From assembly GCF_005503535.1 (NCBI RefSeq), contig NZ_SCNN01000015.1, positions 94,846 through 158,845 of the forward strand: a stretch of DNA of 64,000 nt, read 5' to 3'. A program made the translations under genes and the position numbers. Origin of the DNA: Mesorhizobium comanense. Its GTDB lineage: Bacteria > Pseudomonadota > Alphaproteobacteria > Rhizobiales > Rhizobiaceae. Below are positions 7,985 through 16,902 of the stretch, piece after piece (within the stretch, counting starts at the first letter, position 1; the number at the start of each line of letters is the position of its first letter). Under the pieces are notes generated by a model that saw only the letters and a program-made list of their open reading frames with translations, was not told the origin of the DNA and made no database searches.

Positions 7985-8620
7985 ATGTCCATTCTTCTTG
8001 TCACTTCGAGCCCGCGCGGCGCCGCCTCGCACTCGACCCGCATCGCTACCGAATTCGCGCAGAAGCTTGTCGCGGCCGACCCGTCGAACACGCTCGTCGT
8101 GCGCGACCTCGTCGCCAACCCGCTGCCGCATATCGACGCCGATTATGCAACCGGTATCTATACCCCTGCCGAAGCGCGCACCCCGCGCCAGGCTGAAGTC
8201 GTCGGCGTTTCCGACGTCGTGCTGGACGAACTCTTCGCCGCCGACACGGTGATCCTGGCCACTGGCTTCATCAACTTCAACATCTCCTCGACGCTGAAGT
8301 CCTGGGTCGACCATGTCGCCCGCTCCGGCCGCAGCTTCGCCTATGGCGAGAATGGCCCGAAGGGCCTCGTCACCGGCAAGAAGGTCTATATCGTGCTGGC
8401 CTCCGGCGGCATCTATTCCGAGGGTGCTGCCGTGCAGATGGATCATGCCATCCCCTATCTGCGCTCGGTGCTCGGCTTCATCGGCATGACCGATGTCGAC
8501 GTCATCCGCATCGAGGGTGTCGGCATGGGGCCGGACGCGGTGACCGCCGCTCTGGCCAAGGCCACCGCCAAGGTCGACGCTGTGGTGGCGCAGGCCCGTG
8601 ACGTTGCCGCCGCGGCATAA
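7985..8620 (+). CDS. azoR: FMN-dependent NADH azoreductase
   Basis: 211 residues with a flavodoxin-like fold. The FMN-binding start (VTSSPRGAASHSTRIA) and the FNISSTLKSWVDHVARSG segment match the AcpD/AzoR family. These enzymes use NAD(P)H to reduce azo compounds and quinones in the cytoplasm, and quinone detoxification is the more likely natural role. The ATG follows GGAGAGA. It is monocistronic, with a strong terminator at 8645, and is divergent from a LysR regulator that probably responds to an aromatic or electrophilic inducer. Confidence 0.92.
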   Translation: MSILLVTSSPRGAASHSTRIATEFAQKLVAADPSNTLVVRDLVANPLPHIDADYATGIYTPAEARTPRQAEVVGVSDVVLDELFAADTVILATGFINFNISSTLKSWVDHVARSGRSFAYGENGPKGLVTGKKVYIVLASGGIYSEGAAVQMDHAIPYLRSVLGFIGMTDVDVIRIEGVGMGPDAVTAALAKATAKVDAVVAQARDVAAAA

Positions 8621-8644
8621 GCCGGCGGCCCAACGCAATCCGGG

Positions 8645-8676
8645 AAAGGCAGGCACAGGCCTGCCTTTTCTGTTTT
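8645..8676 (+). terminator. rho-independent terminator after azoR
   Basis: A perfect 10-bp stem (AAAGGCAGGC / GCCTGCCTTT) with a 4-base loop is followed by a T-rich tail (TTTTCTGTTTT). It lies 25 bp after the azoR stop. It touches the stop codon of the convergent azlD gene and so separates the two units. Confidence 0.85.
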
Positions 8677-8974
8677 AGCCGATCAAGTGCCTCAGTATCC
8701 CGGCCGCGCCGACGCCGATCAGCACCGTCGGCAGCATCGAAAACCGCGTCGCGGCGACGAATGTCACGGCCAGCGCTGCGAGATCGGCCGGATTGCGCGA
8801 CACGAAGGCCGGCGCGATGACCGAGATCAGCACGCAGCCGGGCGCCGCCTCCATCACGGCGGTCGCGCGTGCGCTGAGCACGCGGTTGCGCAGCACGACA
8901 TAGCCGCCGATGCGGCTGAGATAGGTGACGCCGGCCATCAGCACGATGGTGAGAAGGGTCATTGCATCGATCAT
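8675..8974 (-). CDS. azlD: AzlD family branched-chain amino acid exporter, small subunit
   Basis: 99 residues with about three to four hydrophobic helices. The pattern (VTYLSRIGGYVVLRNR, then AAPGCVLISVIAPAF and PADLAALAVTFVAA) is that of AzlD, the small partner of AzlC. Together they export branched-chain amino acids through the inner membrane. The ATG overlaps the azlC stop codon as ATGA, so the two are translationally coupled. Confidence 0.9.
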   Translation of the reverse strand: MIDAMTLLTIVLMAGVTYLSRIGGYVVLRNRVLSARATAVMEAAPGCVLISVIAPAFVSRNPADLAALAVTFVAATRFSMLPTVLIGVGAAGILRHLIG

Positions 8975-9708
8975 GGCTCTTGCCTCCACAGCAACCAGGC
9001 CGAAGCCAGCCCCGACACCGCGCCCGCCGCGACATACCAAGCGCCGGGCACGAGGAGATAGACAAGCGCCGCGACCACGAGGCTGACCAGCCAGGGCAGC
9101 GCCGGCGCCATCCCTTTCCACATGCCGCGCATCAGCACCAGAAAGACCGCCGGAAACGCCATGTCGAACCCGTAGGTTCCGACATCGCCGAGCATCGGGC
9201 CGAGCAAGGCGCCGACCGTGGTGAAGCTTACCCAGGTCAGATACATCGCCAAGGCCGCGCCCATGTAATAGCGCGGACTGAAGGCCGGCATGAGGCCTGC
9301 CCCGGCGCGCTGCCTGGCGTCGGCGAGGCCCAGCGCCCAGCTCTCGTCGCACATGAAGAACAGCGCCGGAAACACCTTGCGCCGCGGCAGGTGGCGCAGG
9401 AACGGCGCGAGTGCTGCTCCCATCAGCAGATGCCGGCTGTTGACCAGGAAGGTGATGGCCACGATCAGCACGATGTGGGGCGGCGACGTCCACAGCTGGA
9501 TCGCCGCGAATTCCGAACCACCGGCGAAATTCAACCCGGTCATCAGCGACAGTTCCACGACGCTGAGGCCCTTCTGCGTGGCCTGCGCGCCCAGCACCAG
9601 CGCATAGGGAATGGTGCCGAGCAGCACCGGCGCGCAGGACGCCACGCCGCGCCGGAATTCGCTTCCCGACCTTTCGCCCGTCGCCTCGACTGTCTGCAAA
9701 ATGCTCAT
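8971..9708 (-). CDS. azlC: AzlC family branched-chain amino acid exporter, large subunit
   Basis: 245 residues, polytopic membrane protein. The family signatures RRGVASCAPVLLGTIPYAL, LNFAGGSEFAAIQLW and SRHLLMGAAL are visible. With AzlD it forms an exporter for leucine-type amino acids or toxic analogues such as azaleucine. It is divergent from an Lrp/AsnC regulator across 170 bp, the arrangement known from Bacillus azlB-azlCD. Confidence 0.92.
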   Translation of the reverse strand: MSILQTVEATGERSGSEFRRGVASCAPVLLGTIPYALVLGAQATQKGLSVVELSLMTGLNFAGGSEFAAIQLWTSPPHIVLIVAITFLVNSRHLLMGAALAPFLRHLPRRKVFPALFFMCDESWALGLADARQRAGAGLMPAFSPRYYMGAALAMYLTWVSFTTVGALLGPMLGDVGTYGFDMAFPAVFLVLMRGMWKGMAPALPWLVSLVVAALVYLLVPGAWYVAAGAVSGLASAWLLWRQEP

Positions 9709-9793
9709 GGCTTGCCGTCGGCCCAGCCTCGCGGCCGCCGCTTCCCTGTGTTCAACTCTCAGGATTCCGGTGGCAAACATACCCACATTGCCC

Positions 9794-9808
9794 CGCAATT
9801 TGATTGCG
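9794..9808. promoter_or_regulatory. candidate Lrp-type operator between azlC and the Lrp gene
   Basis: CGCAAT-ttg-ATTGCG is a perfect 15-bp inverted repeat in the divergent azlC/Lrp promoter region. Its length and AT-rich centre fit the degenerate 15-bp sites of Lrp/AsnC proteins. It is the obvious candidate for control of azlCD and for autoregulation. Confidence 0.6.
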
Positions 9809-9878
9809 AAGATTGTTGTGTATTGGATGATTTTGGCATTGGATGCCGAAAAGCAGGCGAAGGCTGGAGTTCAGCACC

Positions 9879-10337
9879 ATGAAGCTCGATGACATCGACA
9901 GACGTATCCTGCGCGCCCTGCAGCGCGACGGCCGCATGGCCAACAACGAGCTGGCCGCGGAAGTCGGCCTGTCGCCCTCGCCTTGCCTGCGGCGCGTGAA
10001 ACTGCTGGAGGAGGCCGGCGTCATCGACCGCTATGTCGCCGTGCTCAATCCGGCCAGCATCGGCAAGGGCCTGACCTTCTTCACCCGCATCTGGCTGAAG
10101 ACGCAGGACGAGGACACGATCGGGCACTTCGCCACCGAAGTGGCGAAACTGCCGCAGGTCATGGAATGCTACCTGATGCTGGGCGACTGTGACGCCATGG
10201 TGCGCGTCGTGGCGGCCAGCATCGACGACTATCGCCGCTTCCAGTCCGAGCATCTGAGCCGCATCAGGGGCGTGCAGAACGTCAAGACCGATGTCCCCAG
10301 CCAGACGATCAAACATACCTCGGAATTGCCGATCTGA
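9879..10337 (+). CDS. Lrp/AsnC family transcriptional regulator (AzlB-like)
   Basis: 152 residues. It has an N-terminal HTH (DDIDRRILRALQRDGRMANN, then LSPSPCLRRVKLLEEAGVI) and a C-terminal RAM (ligand/oligomerisation) domain with VMECYLMLGDCDAMVRVVA. The ATG at 9879 follows a GGAG about ten bases upstream and starts directly at the HTH. Divergence from azlCD suggests it senses a branched-chain amino acid and controls export. Confidence 0.92.
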   Translation: MKLDDIDRRILRALQRDGRMANNELAAEVGLSPSPCLRRVKLLEEAGVIDRYVAVLNPASIGKGLTFFTRIWLKTQDEDTIGHFATEVAKLPQVMECYLMLGDCDAMVRVVAASIDDYRRFQSEHLSRIRGVQNVKTDVPSQTIKHTSELPI

Positions 10338-10354
10338 GCGTCGCCGTCGAGAAC

Positions 10355-11278
10355 TCAATCCGTCGCCGGGATTCCGCCTTGCCAATGCTCGTTGGGAACC
10401 GAGACCTCGCGCATGAAATCCACGAAGGCGCGCACGGTTTGCGATAGCTCGCGCTTGCTCGGAAACAAAAGGTTGACCTCGACCGGCGCGATCTCCCAAT
10501 CGCCGAGCAGCCGGACGAGACGGCCTTCGGCGAAGTCGTCGACGCAGAGATAGGTCGAAAGCACGCCAAGGCCGGCGCCGTTGCGAACCAACTGATGGAT
10601 GGTCAGCGCATCGTTGACGCTGACCCGGTTGCGCACATCGACCGTGGCCATCTCGCCACCCCGGTAAAAATGCCAGGTCCTCGTGCGCCCGTCGCCACGA
10701 GGCATTTCGATGCACTCGTGCTTTGACAATGCGGCCGGCGTCAGCGGCGTACCGTGCCGGGAGAGATAGTCTGGCGCGGCGGCAAGGCAGCGGCGCACGC
10801 TGCCCAGGCGCGTCGCCACCAGCGCCGAATCCGGCAGCGGTCCCATGCGGATCGCCACGTCGACCCGCTCGGCGACAAGGTCGAGATCGCGGCTGGTCAG
10901 GTCGAGCGCCACGTCGACATGGGGAAAGCGGGCGAGGAATGCCGGCAGATGCCGCGACAGCACGTTGATGCCGAAGCCGATGCCGGCGCTGATCCGCAGC
11001 AGGCCGCGCGGCTCGCCGGCAAGGCTCTCGACATAGGTCACCGTGTCGTCGATCCGCGACATCAGGTCGATGCAACGCGCCCGCAGCGCCTCCCCCGCGG
11101 CGGTCAGGATCACCGCGCGGGTGCTGCGCTGGAACAGCCGTGCGCCCAGTTGCTGCTCCAGGCGCGCGATGTTGCGGCTGACCGTCGATTTCGGCAGGCC
11201 GAGCACGCGGCCGGCAGCCGAGAAGCTGCTGGCCGCCGCCACCTTCTCGAAGACGCGCAAATCGTTGAGGTCGATCAT
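10355..11278 (-). CDS. LysR family transcriptional regulator
   Basis: 307 residues. The winged HTH (LRVFEKVAAASSFSAAGRVL, LPKSTVSRNIARLEQQLGA) is followed by a substrate-binding-like domain of the CrgA/PA0477 type often annotated as DNA-binding LysR of unknown ligand. It is divergent from the cupin-hydrolase operon, 128 bp away, which is its most likely target. Confidence 0.92.
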   Translation of the reverse strand: MIDLNDLRVFEKVAAASSFSAAGRVLGLPKSTVSRNIARLEQQLGARLFQRSTRAVILTAAGEALRARCIDLMSRIDDTVTYVESLAGEPRGLLRISAGIGFGINVLSRHLPAFLARFPHVDVALDLTSRDLDLVAERVDVAIRMGPLPDSALVATRLGSVRRCLAAAPDYLSRHGTPLTPAALSKHECIEMPRGDGRTRTWHFYRGGEMATVDVRNRVSVNDALTIHQLVRNGAGLGVLSTYLCVDDFAEGRLVRLLGDWEIAPVEVNLLFPSKRELSQTVRAFVDFMREVSVPNEHWQGGIPATD

Positions 11279-11406
11279 GCCGGCGACTGTTCCATCCGTG
11301 GGACAGTGAGTCCAGCCGGTCGAACGAGCTTTTTGGTGCTTCGGCGCCTGCCAGCAGCTACCACTGACAGAAGGCTGGGAGCCTCGCCGACCCCTGGAGA
11401 TCAGAC

Positions 11407-11925
11407 ATGCCTGAGTTCACAATTCCCGCCGACGATCCCAACCGCCAGTTGTCGATTGTCGATCCCGACGATCCGTCGCTCCGGCACCTGGCCATGGTAG
11501 GCGACACCTACACGGTCCTGCTCTCCGGTGCGCAGACGGCCGGGCGCTTCTGCCTCATCGACATGAAGGTTCCCGATGGCGGCGGCCCCGGGCCTCACCG
11601 GCACGACTTCGAGGAGACGTTTCATCTCCTGGAAGGCGAGATCGAATTCACCTTCCGCGGTGAGAAGAGCGTGGCCAGGCCAGGCATGACGGTGAACATC
11701 CCCGCCAACGCGCCGCATTCCTTCAGGAATGCCTCGGGCGCGGACGCGCGCATGCTGTGCCTGTGCGCGCCGGCGGGACAGGAGGAGTTCTTCGCCAGTG
11801 TCGGCGTACCGGTCGCGAGCCGCACCGCGGCCGCGCCGAAACTCAGCCCGGCGGAGTTCGGCGCCTTCCTCGCCAAGGCCGCGGCCCTCGCGCCGCAATT
11901 CCGCACCGAGCTTCTCAAACCCTAA
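11407..11925 (+). CDS. cupin domain-containing protein
   Basis: 172 residues with one cupin barrel. Motif 1 is HRHDFEETFHLLEGEIEF, where the two His and the Glu are the metal ligands. Motif 2 is PGMTVNIPANAPHSF, with the last metal His. It may be a small dioxygenase, isomerase or sensor; the substrate is not evident. The ATG follows CTGGAGA. The hydrolase gene starts 14 bp downstream, so the two form an operon. Confidence 0.88.
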   Translation: MPEFTIPADDPNRQLSIVDPDDPSLRHLAMVGDTYTVLLSGAQTAGRFCLIDMKVPDGGGPGPHRHDFEETFHLLEGEIEFTFRGEKSVARPGMTVNIPANAPHSFRNASGADARMLCLCAPAGQEEFFASVGVPVASRTAAAPKLSPAEFGAFLAKAAALAPQFRTELLKP

Positions 11926-11939
11926 TCCGGACAGCCGCC

Positions 11940-12857
11940 ATGAGCGTCGAAATCCATCCCGAGGACGAGCGCGACCGGGCGATCATGCAAGCGATGCGCG
12001 AGTTGCTGGCAACGCTGCCGCCGCTGGAATTTGCTCCGGCGGCGAGGCCGGCCTTCGAAGAGCTGATGCAACAGACGCCCGCCGCCGACGGCATCAGCAT
12101 CGAGGCAGGCACGGTCGGCACGATACCGGGCTGGTGGTGCCGGCCAAAGGCTGGCGCGACGCGCGCCGTGATCCTCTATTTTCATGGCGGCGCCTATGTG
12201 CTGGGCTCCGCCATCGGTCATCGCAACTTCGTCAGCCAGATCGTGCAGCGTGCCGGCGCCCCGGCCTTCATTCCCGACTACCGCCTGGCGCCCGAGCACG
12301 CCTTTCCGGCCGCGGTCGACGACGCTTTGGATGTCTTCACCGGCCTTGGCAAGATGGGTTACGAGGCCATCGCGGTTGCCGGCGACTCGGCCGGCGGCGG
12401 CCTTGCGCTGTCCTTGCTGGCGCTGGCGGCGGCCACGGCGAGAAAGGGCGCCGGCGCCATGCCGCGCTGCGCGGTGCTGATGTCGCCATGGACCGACCTT
12501 GCGCTTGCCGGCGGCTCGATGCTGACGAGGGCGCAAGCCGATCCGCTGGTGAAACGCGCCGAGTTGAAAAAGGCGGCTGACCTGTACCTCAGGGATGCCG
12601 ATCCCACCGACCCGCGCGCCTCGCCACTCTATCAGCCCCTGGGCGGCCTGCCGCCGCTGCTGGTGCATGTCGGCGATGACGAAATCCTGCTCGACGATTC
12701 GCGCCGCGTCGTCGAGGCGGCGTCGAGCGCCGGCGGCCAGGCGGCGCTGCATATCTGGGAAGGCATGACGCATGTCTTTCCCTCCAACCTTGCGCAGTTG
12801 CAGGCGGCGCGCCAGGCCATCGACATAGTCGGCGCCTTCATCCGCCAGCATCTCTGA
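11940..12857 (+). CDS. alpha/beta hydrolase of the hormone-sensitive lipase family (esterase)
   Basis: 305 residues. The HSL-family signature HGGAY (residues 82-86) forms the oxyanion hole, Ser150 sits in GDSAGGG, and the Asp (GDDEILLDDS) and His (MTHVFPS) of the triad are near the C-terminus. Such enzymes hydrolyse short acyl esters or lactones in the cytoplasm. It is in an operon with the cupin gene and divergent from LysR, suggesting a small inducible catabolic or detoxifying unit. Confidence 0.92.
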   Translation: MSVEIHPEDERDRAIMQAMRELLATLPPLEFAPAARPAFEELMQQTPAADGISIEAGTVGTIPGWWCRPKAGATRAVILYFHGGAYVLGSAIGHRNFVSQIVQRAGAPAFIPDYRLAPEHAFPAAVDDALDVFTGLGKMGYEAIAVAGDSAGGGLALSLLALAAATARKGAGAMPRCAVLMSPWTDLALAGGSMLTRAQADPLVKRAELKKAADLYLRDADPTDPRASPLYQPLGGLPPLLVHVGDDEILLDDSRRVVEAASSAGGQAALHIWEGMTHVFPSNLAQLQAARQAIDIVGAFIRQHL

Positions 12858-12910
12858 GGCGTTGGGCGATCCCGGCAATCGCTCCGGTCCGAGGCTATCG
12901 AGGCGATGCC

Positions 12911-13160
12911 TGATTGGCAGGTGGTTCCCCCAATCCGTCGCTGCTTCGCAGCGCCACCTTTCCCCCCTCCGGAGGGAAAGGAAGGGAGCCTTACTGGATG
13001 AGTGTTGACGGCAAAAAAGCCTGGCGCCTTTCCTCTCCCCCGTCGATCGGGGGAGAGGTGTCGAGCGAAGCTCGACGGAGTGGGGGTCGACCGGCTCGGC
13101 GCAGGACAACAAATGCACCAAGCTGCCATGCACGCTTATTGCCAAGGACCGGTTGCTTGG
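12911..13160. repeat. long dispersed mosaic repeat, copy A
   Basis: This roughly 250-bp stretch reappears in the same orientation at 63092-63342, with long identical runs and short diverged patches. Internal features are a GCTGC/GCAGC hairpin, a CTCCGGAG palindrome and CTCTCCCCC-gtcgat-CGGGGGAGAG. It fills about half of the 503-bp gap between the esterase and MFS genes. I see no gene in the rest of that gap (12858-12910 and 13161-13360). Confidence 0.85.
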
Positions 13161-13360
13161 CGCCTGGATCGCCATTGGGCGGCGCCGACACCCGGAAAAA
13201 GTGCCGAGCGAAACCTGCCCTGCCACTCACGGCAGTCGCCTGATTGAAAAAATTCGATCCGCAAATGTCGATTTGCTCCCGGCCCGGACGTCCTTCGGAC
13301 GTAACCGGATTGCCGGGAGGCGTCGAAAGATCGATCCTGCTCCCGGCAGGGAGAAGAAAC

Positions 13361-14563
13361 ATGCAGCTTTCCTATCGTTGGGTCATCGTCGCGGCTGGTG
13401 CGCTGATGTCCTGTGTCGCCATCGGCACGATGTTCTCGCTGGCGATCTTCCTCGAGCCGATGGCACTCGACACGCAGTGGTCGCGCGCCGGCATTTCGAG
13501 CGCCATGACACTGAACTTCCTCGTCATGGGCCTGGGCGGCTTCGCCTGGGGTGCGATATCCGACCGCTTCGGCGCCCGCATCGTCGTGGCGATCGGCGCG
13601 GTGCTGCTCGGGCTCGCCCTGGTGCTGGCCAGCCGCGCCGGCTCACTGCTGACCTTCCAGATCACCTATGGCGTGCTCGTCGGCCTCGCCGCCAGCGCCT
13701 TCTTCGCGCCGATGATCGCGCTGACCACGGGCTGGTTCGAGACCCATCGCGGCCTGGCCGTCTCGCTGGTCTCGGCCGGCATGGGCGTTGCGCCGATGAC
13801 CATCTCGCCCTTCGCCCGCTGGCTGATCTCGGCCTATGAATGGCGCACCGCCATGTTCGACATCGGCATCATGGCCTGGGTTCTATTGTTGCCGGCGGTG
13901 CTTCTGGTGCGCGAGCCGCCCAAGCCCACCATGGCGGATGCGGCTTCCGAGCCTGTCGCCGAAGGTGCCGGCATGAGTGTCGGCCAGGCGCTGCGCTCGC
14001 CGCAATTCATCGTGCTTGGGCTGACCTTCTTCGCCTGCTGCGCGGCCCATTCCGGCCCGATCTTCCACATGGTCAGCTACGCCATGCTGTGCGGCGTCGC
14101 CCCCATGGCGGCGGTCACCATCTACAGCGTCGAGGGCCTCGCCGGCCTGGGTGGACGCCTCCTCTATGGCGTGCTGGCCGACCGGCTTGGCGTCAAGCCG
14201 GTGCTGGTCGCGGGCCTCGCCATCCAGGCGGTCGTCATCGCCGCCTATCTCTCGATCAAGGAGCTCGATCAGTTCTATATGCTGGCCGTCATTTTCGGCG
14301 CCACCTATGGCGGCGTGATGCCGCTCTATGCGGTGCTGGCGCGCGAATATTTCGGCCAGCGCATCCTCGGCACCGTGTTCGGCGCCGCCACCATGCTGTC
14401 CAGCCTCGGCATGGCGCTGGGGCCGCTTGCCGGCGGCATGATCTTCGACGCCTATGCCAGCTATAACTGGCTGTTCATCGGCTCGGCCCTTATCGGCCTT
14501 GGCGCGGCCGGCATAGCGATCGCCTTTCCGCCTTTGCCGCGCCGGCAATTGCAAGCGGCCTGA
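13361..14563 (+). CDS. MFS transporter, oxalate/formate-antiporter-like
   Basis: 400 residues and 12 predicted membrane helices. The motif after helix 2 is GAISDRFGARIVV, and the second half has the related YGVLADRLGVKPVLV. Overall pattern (IGTMFSLAIFLEPMALDTQW at the start, SYAMLCGVAPMAAVTIYS in the middle) resembles the OFA/monocarboxylate group of MFS carriers. The substrate is unknown. The ATG follows GGGAGAAG. It appears monocistronic. Confidence 0.88.
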   Translation: MQLSYRWVIVAAGALMSCVAIGTMFSLAIFLEPMALDTQWSRAGISSAMTLNFLVMGLGGFAWGAISDRFGARIVVAIGAVLLGLALVLASRAGSLLTFQITYGVLVGLAASAFFAPMIALTTGWFETHRGLAVSLVSAGMGVAPMTISPFARWLISAYEWRTAMFDIGIMAWVLLLPAVLLVREPPKPTMADAASEPVAEGAGMSVGQALRSPQFIVLGLTFFACCAAHSGPIFHMVSYAMLCGVAPMAAVTIYSVEGLAGLGGRLLYGVLADRLGVKPVLVAGLAIQAVVIAAYLSIKELDQFYMLAVIFGATYGGVMPLYAVLAREYFGQRILGTVFGAATMLSSLGMALGPLAGGMIFDAYASYNWLFIGSALIGLGAAGIAIAFPPLPRRQLQAA

Positions 14564-14617
14564 CGAGCAGCCGGAAAGCCCGCCACGGCAAGGCGGCTCG
14601 GGCCATGGCCCGCGCCG

Positions 14618-16585
14618 TCAGGCCGATTTGAGGACGGTGAACGGCCGCTTCTGGACGGGCCGCTTCGCCTGGAAGATCTCGGCGGGAACGGGACGGCCGA
14701 CGCGGAAGCCCTGGATCTTGTCGATGCCGAATTCGCGCATGAGGGCCATCTGCTCGTCGGTCTCCACGCCTTCCACCAGGATCTTGTGGCCGCGATTGCG
14801 CACCAGCGCGATGATATCCTGGAGCATGGCCTTTCCGTTCGGCGTGGAACAGTCATGCAGGAACGAGCGGTCGATCTTGACCGTATCGAAATCGATCAGG
14901 CGAAGCCACGAAAGGCCTGCAAAACCGGTGCCGAAATCATCGAGCCAGATCTTGATGCCCAGGAGCTTCAGGTCGCTGATGCAGCGCAGAATGTCCGAAT
15001 GCATCTCCATCTCCAGCCCTTCGGTGATTTCGAAGGCCAGCCGGTTGCCGGTCACGCCGGTCTCCCCCAGGATGGTCGCGACGGACGCGGCAAAGCCCGG
15101 TGTCTTGAGCTGGATCGGCGAGACATTGACGCTGACAAGGCGGATGTGGTCATCCACCAGGAGCTCGTTGCACACCGTCCTTACCGCCCAGCGGCCGAGC
15201 TCCAGGATGGCACCGGTCCGCTCCGCCACCGGGATGAAGATGCTGGGTGGAACCAGCGTGCCATCGAGCATTTTGAGGCGCATCAGCGCTTCGACCGCCT
15301 CCACCTTGCCCGACCCGATATCCTGGATGGGCTGGTAGACGAGCGAAACGAGATCCTGGCCGATCGCGATCTTGAGCAGGGCCGCGAGGTTCTCGCTCTC
15401 GTCGCTGCTTTGCGGGTCCGTCGGATCGAACAGCCGGGCGCAATTGCGGCCGCCCGCCTTTGCCAGATAGAGCGCGCGGTCGGCCTCGTGGATGATCTTC
15501 TCCAGCTTGGCGCCGGTCTGCTTCCTGGTGAAGGCGGCGCCGACGCTCGCCGTGACGATCGAGATGCCGTCGCGGCGCAGTTCGTGGGCGATCGCCAGGC
15601 TTTCCACGGCGCGGCAGATGGCTTCCGCGAGATCGGCAACCTGTTCCTTCTTGTCGAGGCGCGCCAGGACAATAAATTCCTCGCCGCCATAGCGGCCGAT
15701 CGAGCCGTCATACTGCCTGATCAGATCACTGAGTGCGTTGCCGACCTGGATCAGGCACCGGTCGCCTTCCTGATGGCCGTAGCAGTCGTTGAACTTCTTG
15801 AAGAAATCCACGTCGATGAGGATCGCAACGAAACCGGCGCCGAGCTTCTGCCAGTCATTCCAGTGTTCGCGCAGCTTCTCATCGATCGCGCGCCGGTTTT
15901 CCAGGCCAGTCAGCGGATCGGTCCGCGACAGCCGCAGCAGGGCCTTGCCGCGCTCGGTGGCCTCCTTGTGCTGGATCCTGGCTTCGAGCGCGTTGAGGAA
16001 AACGTTGTAGCGCTCCTCGTTGAGTTTCCAGTTCACATACGATGTGAAGGTGAAGCACGAGACGTAGAACGTTCCAAAGACCATTTTGTACGTCAGCGTG
16101 GCGGGCACGAAGTAGTTTACGACATACAAGATGCACAGAATTATAGTTGACGTGACGATGGATATTCTGAAGCTGAACGTGAAAAAGAGGTTGGCGCTCA
16201 TCATGAATATGGTGCCGAACACCATATAGTAAGCGACGCTTTCCCTGTCGGCGCCCATGGAGGCCGGCAGCAGCCAGCCGACATAGCCGAAGATGATGGC
16301 CGCCGCACAGGTGACGTCGAGCCATCGGGTTTCAGCGCCCCGGCGAAGCTGGACCTCCAGCGTCAGCAGCGCCGTCAGGCCGACCGCGAAGCGCGCCGCG
16401 ATCGTATAGGCCGCCACGTCAGGAATGAGCAGCAGATCGCTAACGGAAAACAGGACATAGATGGCAACGGCTATCCAAAGCCCTGGCCTGGCTTCTTTTC
16501 TTCGCTTCGCCTGGGCTTCGGTACGGTAGAGGACGCGCAGTTCGTCGGCCCCCGGCTCCTGGCGGGATTCGTATGGCTCGGTCAT
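14618..16585 (-). CDS. membrane GGDEF-EAL protein (c-di-GMP synthesis and/or breakdown)
   Basis: About 655 residues. An N-terminal region of five to six hydrophobic helices is followed by a GGDEF domain with an intact active-site loop (RYGGEEF) and then an EAL domain. The EAL domain keeps the EAL motif (VEALMRL), FEITEG, the DDFGTG loop and VEGVET, so both halves may be active. It would tune the second messenger c-di-GMP at the inner membrane. The start is uncertain: ATG 16585 (MTEPYESRQ) is chosen close to the first conserved helix, but ATG 16717 in the same frame is possible and neither has a clear Shine-Dalgarno sequence. It is divergent from the methyltransferase gene. Confidence 0.88.
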   Translation of the reverse strand: MTEPYESRQEPGADELRVLYRTEAQAKRRKEARPGLWIAVAIYVLFSVSDLLLIPDVAAYTIAARFAVGLTALLTLEVQLRRGAETRWLDVTCAAAIIFGYVGWLLPASMGADRESVAYYMVFGTIFMMSANLFFTFSFRISIVTSTIILCILYVVNYFVPATLTYKMVFGTFYVSCFTFTSYVNWKLNEERYNVFLNALEARIQHKEATERGKALLRLSRTDPLTGLENRRAIDEKLREHWNDWQKLGAGFVAILIDVDFFKKFNDCYGHQEGDRCLIQVGNALSDLIRQYDGSIGRYGGEEFIVLARLDKKEQVADLAEAICRAVESLAIAHELRRDGISIVTASVGAAFTRKQTGAKLEKIIHEADRALYLAKAGGRNCARLFDPTDPQSSDESENLAALLKIAIGQDLVSLVYQPIQDIGSGKVEAVEALMRLKMLDGTLVPPSIFIPVAERTGAILELGRWAVRTVCNELLVDDHIRLVSVNVSPIQLKTPGFAASVATILGETGVTGNRLAFEITEGLEMEMHSDILRCISDLKLLGIKIWLDDFGTGFAGLSWLRLIDFDTVKIDRSFLHDCSTPNGKAMLQDIIALVRNRGHKILVEGVETDEQMALMREFGIDKIQGFRVGRPVPAEIFQAKRPVQKRPFTVLKSA

Positions 16586-16902
16586 GTCAGCGGGCGGCAC
16601 GCGTGCGTTCACCACGAAGCCCGGCTGTAGGGCATCCTGCGCTCCAAACCCATTTCCTGCTTCTGACCCCACGCGGGCCGACTCCTTGAACGCGACGGCG
16701 ACTGCAACGCCGGGCATACAAATGCGACCGAGCAAAACAAGTTTCGGTTAACTCGAACCCGGAATTCAGCATGCAAGGTTTCTAATGAATTAAGATGGTT
16801 GCAGCGAAATTAATCATATTGTTAAAATGCCACCGAACCGACGTTGGCAAATCAAGCATTCTACGCAATAAGTTAATTGCCTGTTAACTGTGGAGTCTTG
16901 GT
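16586..16902. other. AT-rich divergent promoter region, no gene seen
   Basis: 317 bp between the GGDEF-EAL protein and the methyltransferase gene. The part from about 16780 to 16880 is clearly AT-richer than the surroundings, with several TTAA/TTAAT steps. It probably contains promoters for both genes. No convincing ORF, repeat or RNA element is visible. Confidence 0.5.

Noticed and set aside
8962..9882. A 306-codon frame antisense to azlC
   Set aside because: His/Gln/Arg-rich shadow of a certain membrane protein gene.
12911..13160. Possible CRISPR or sRNA interpretation of the dispersed repeat
   Set aside because: There are no regularly spaced short repeats or spacers, and no promoter-terminator pair that would define an RNA gene.
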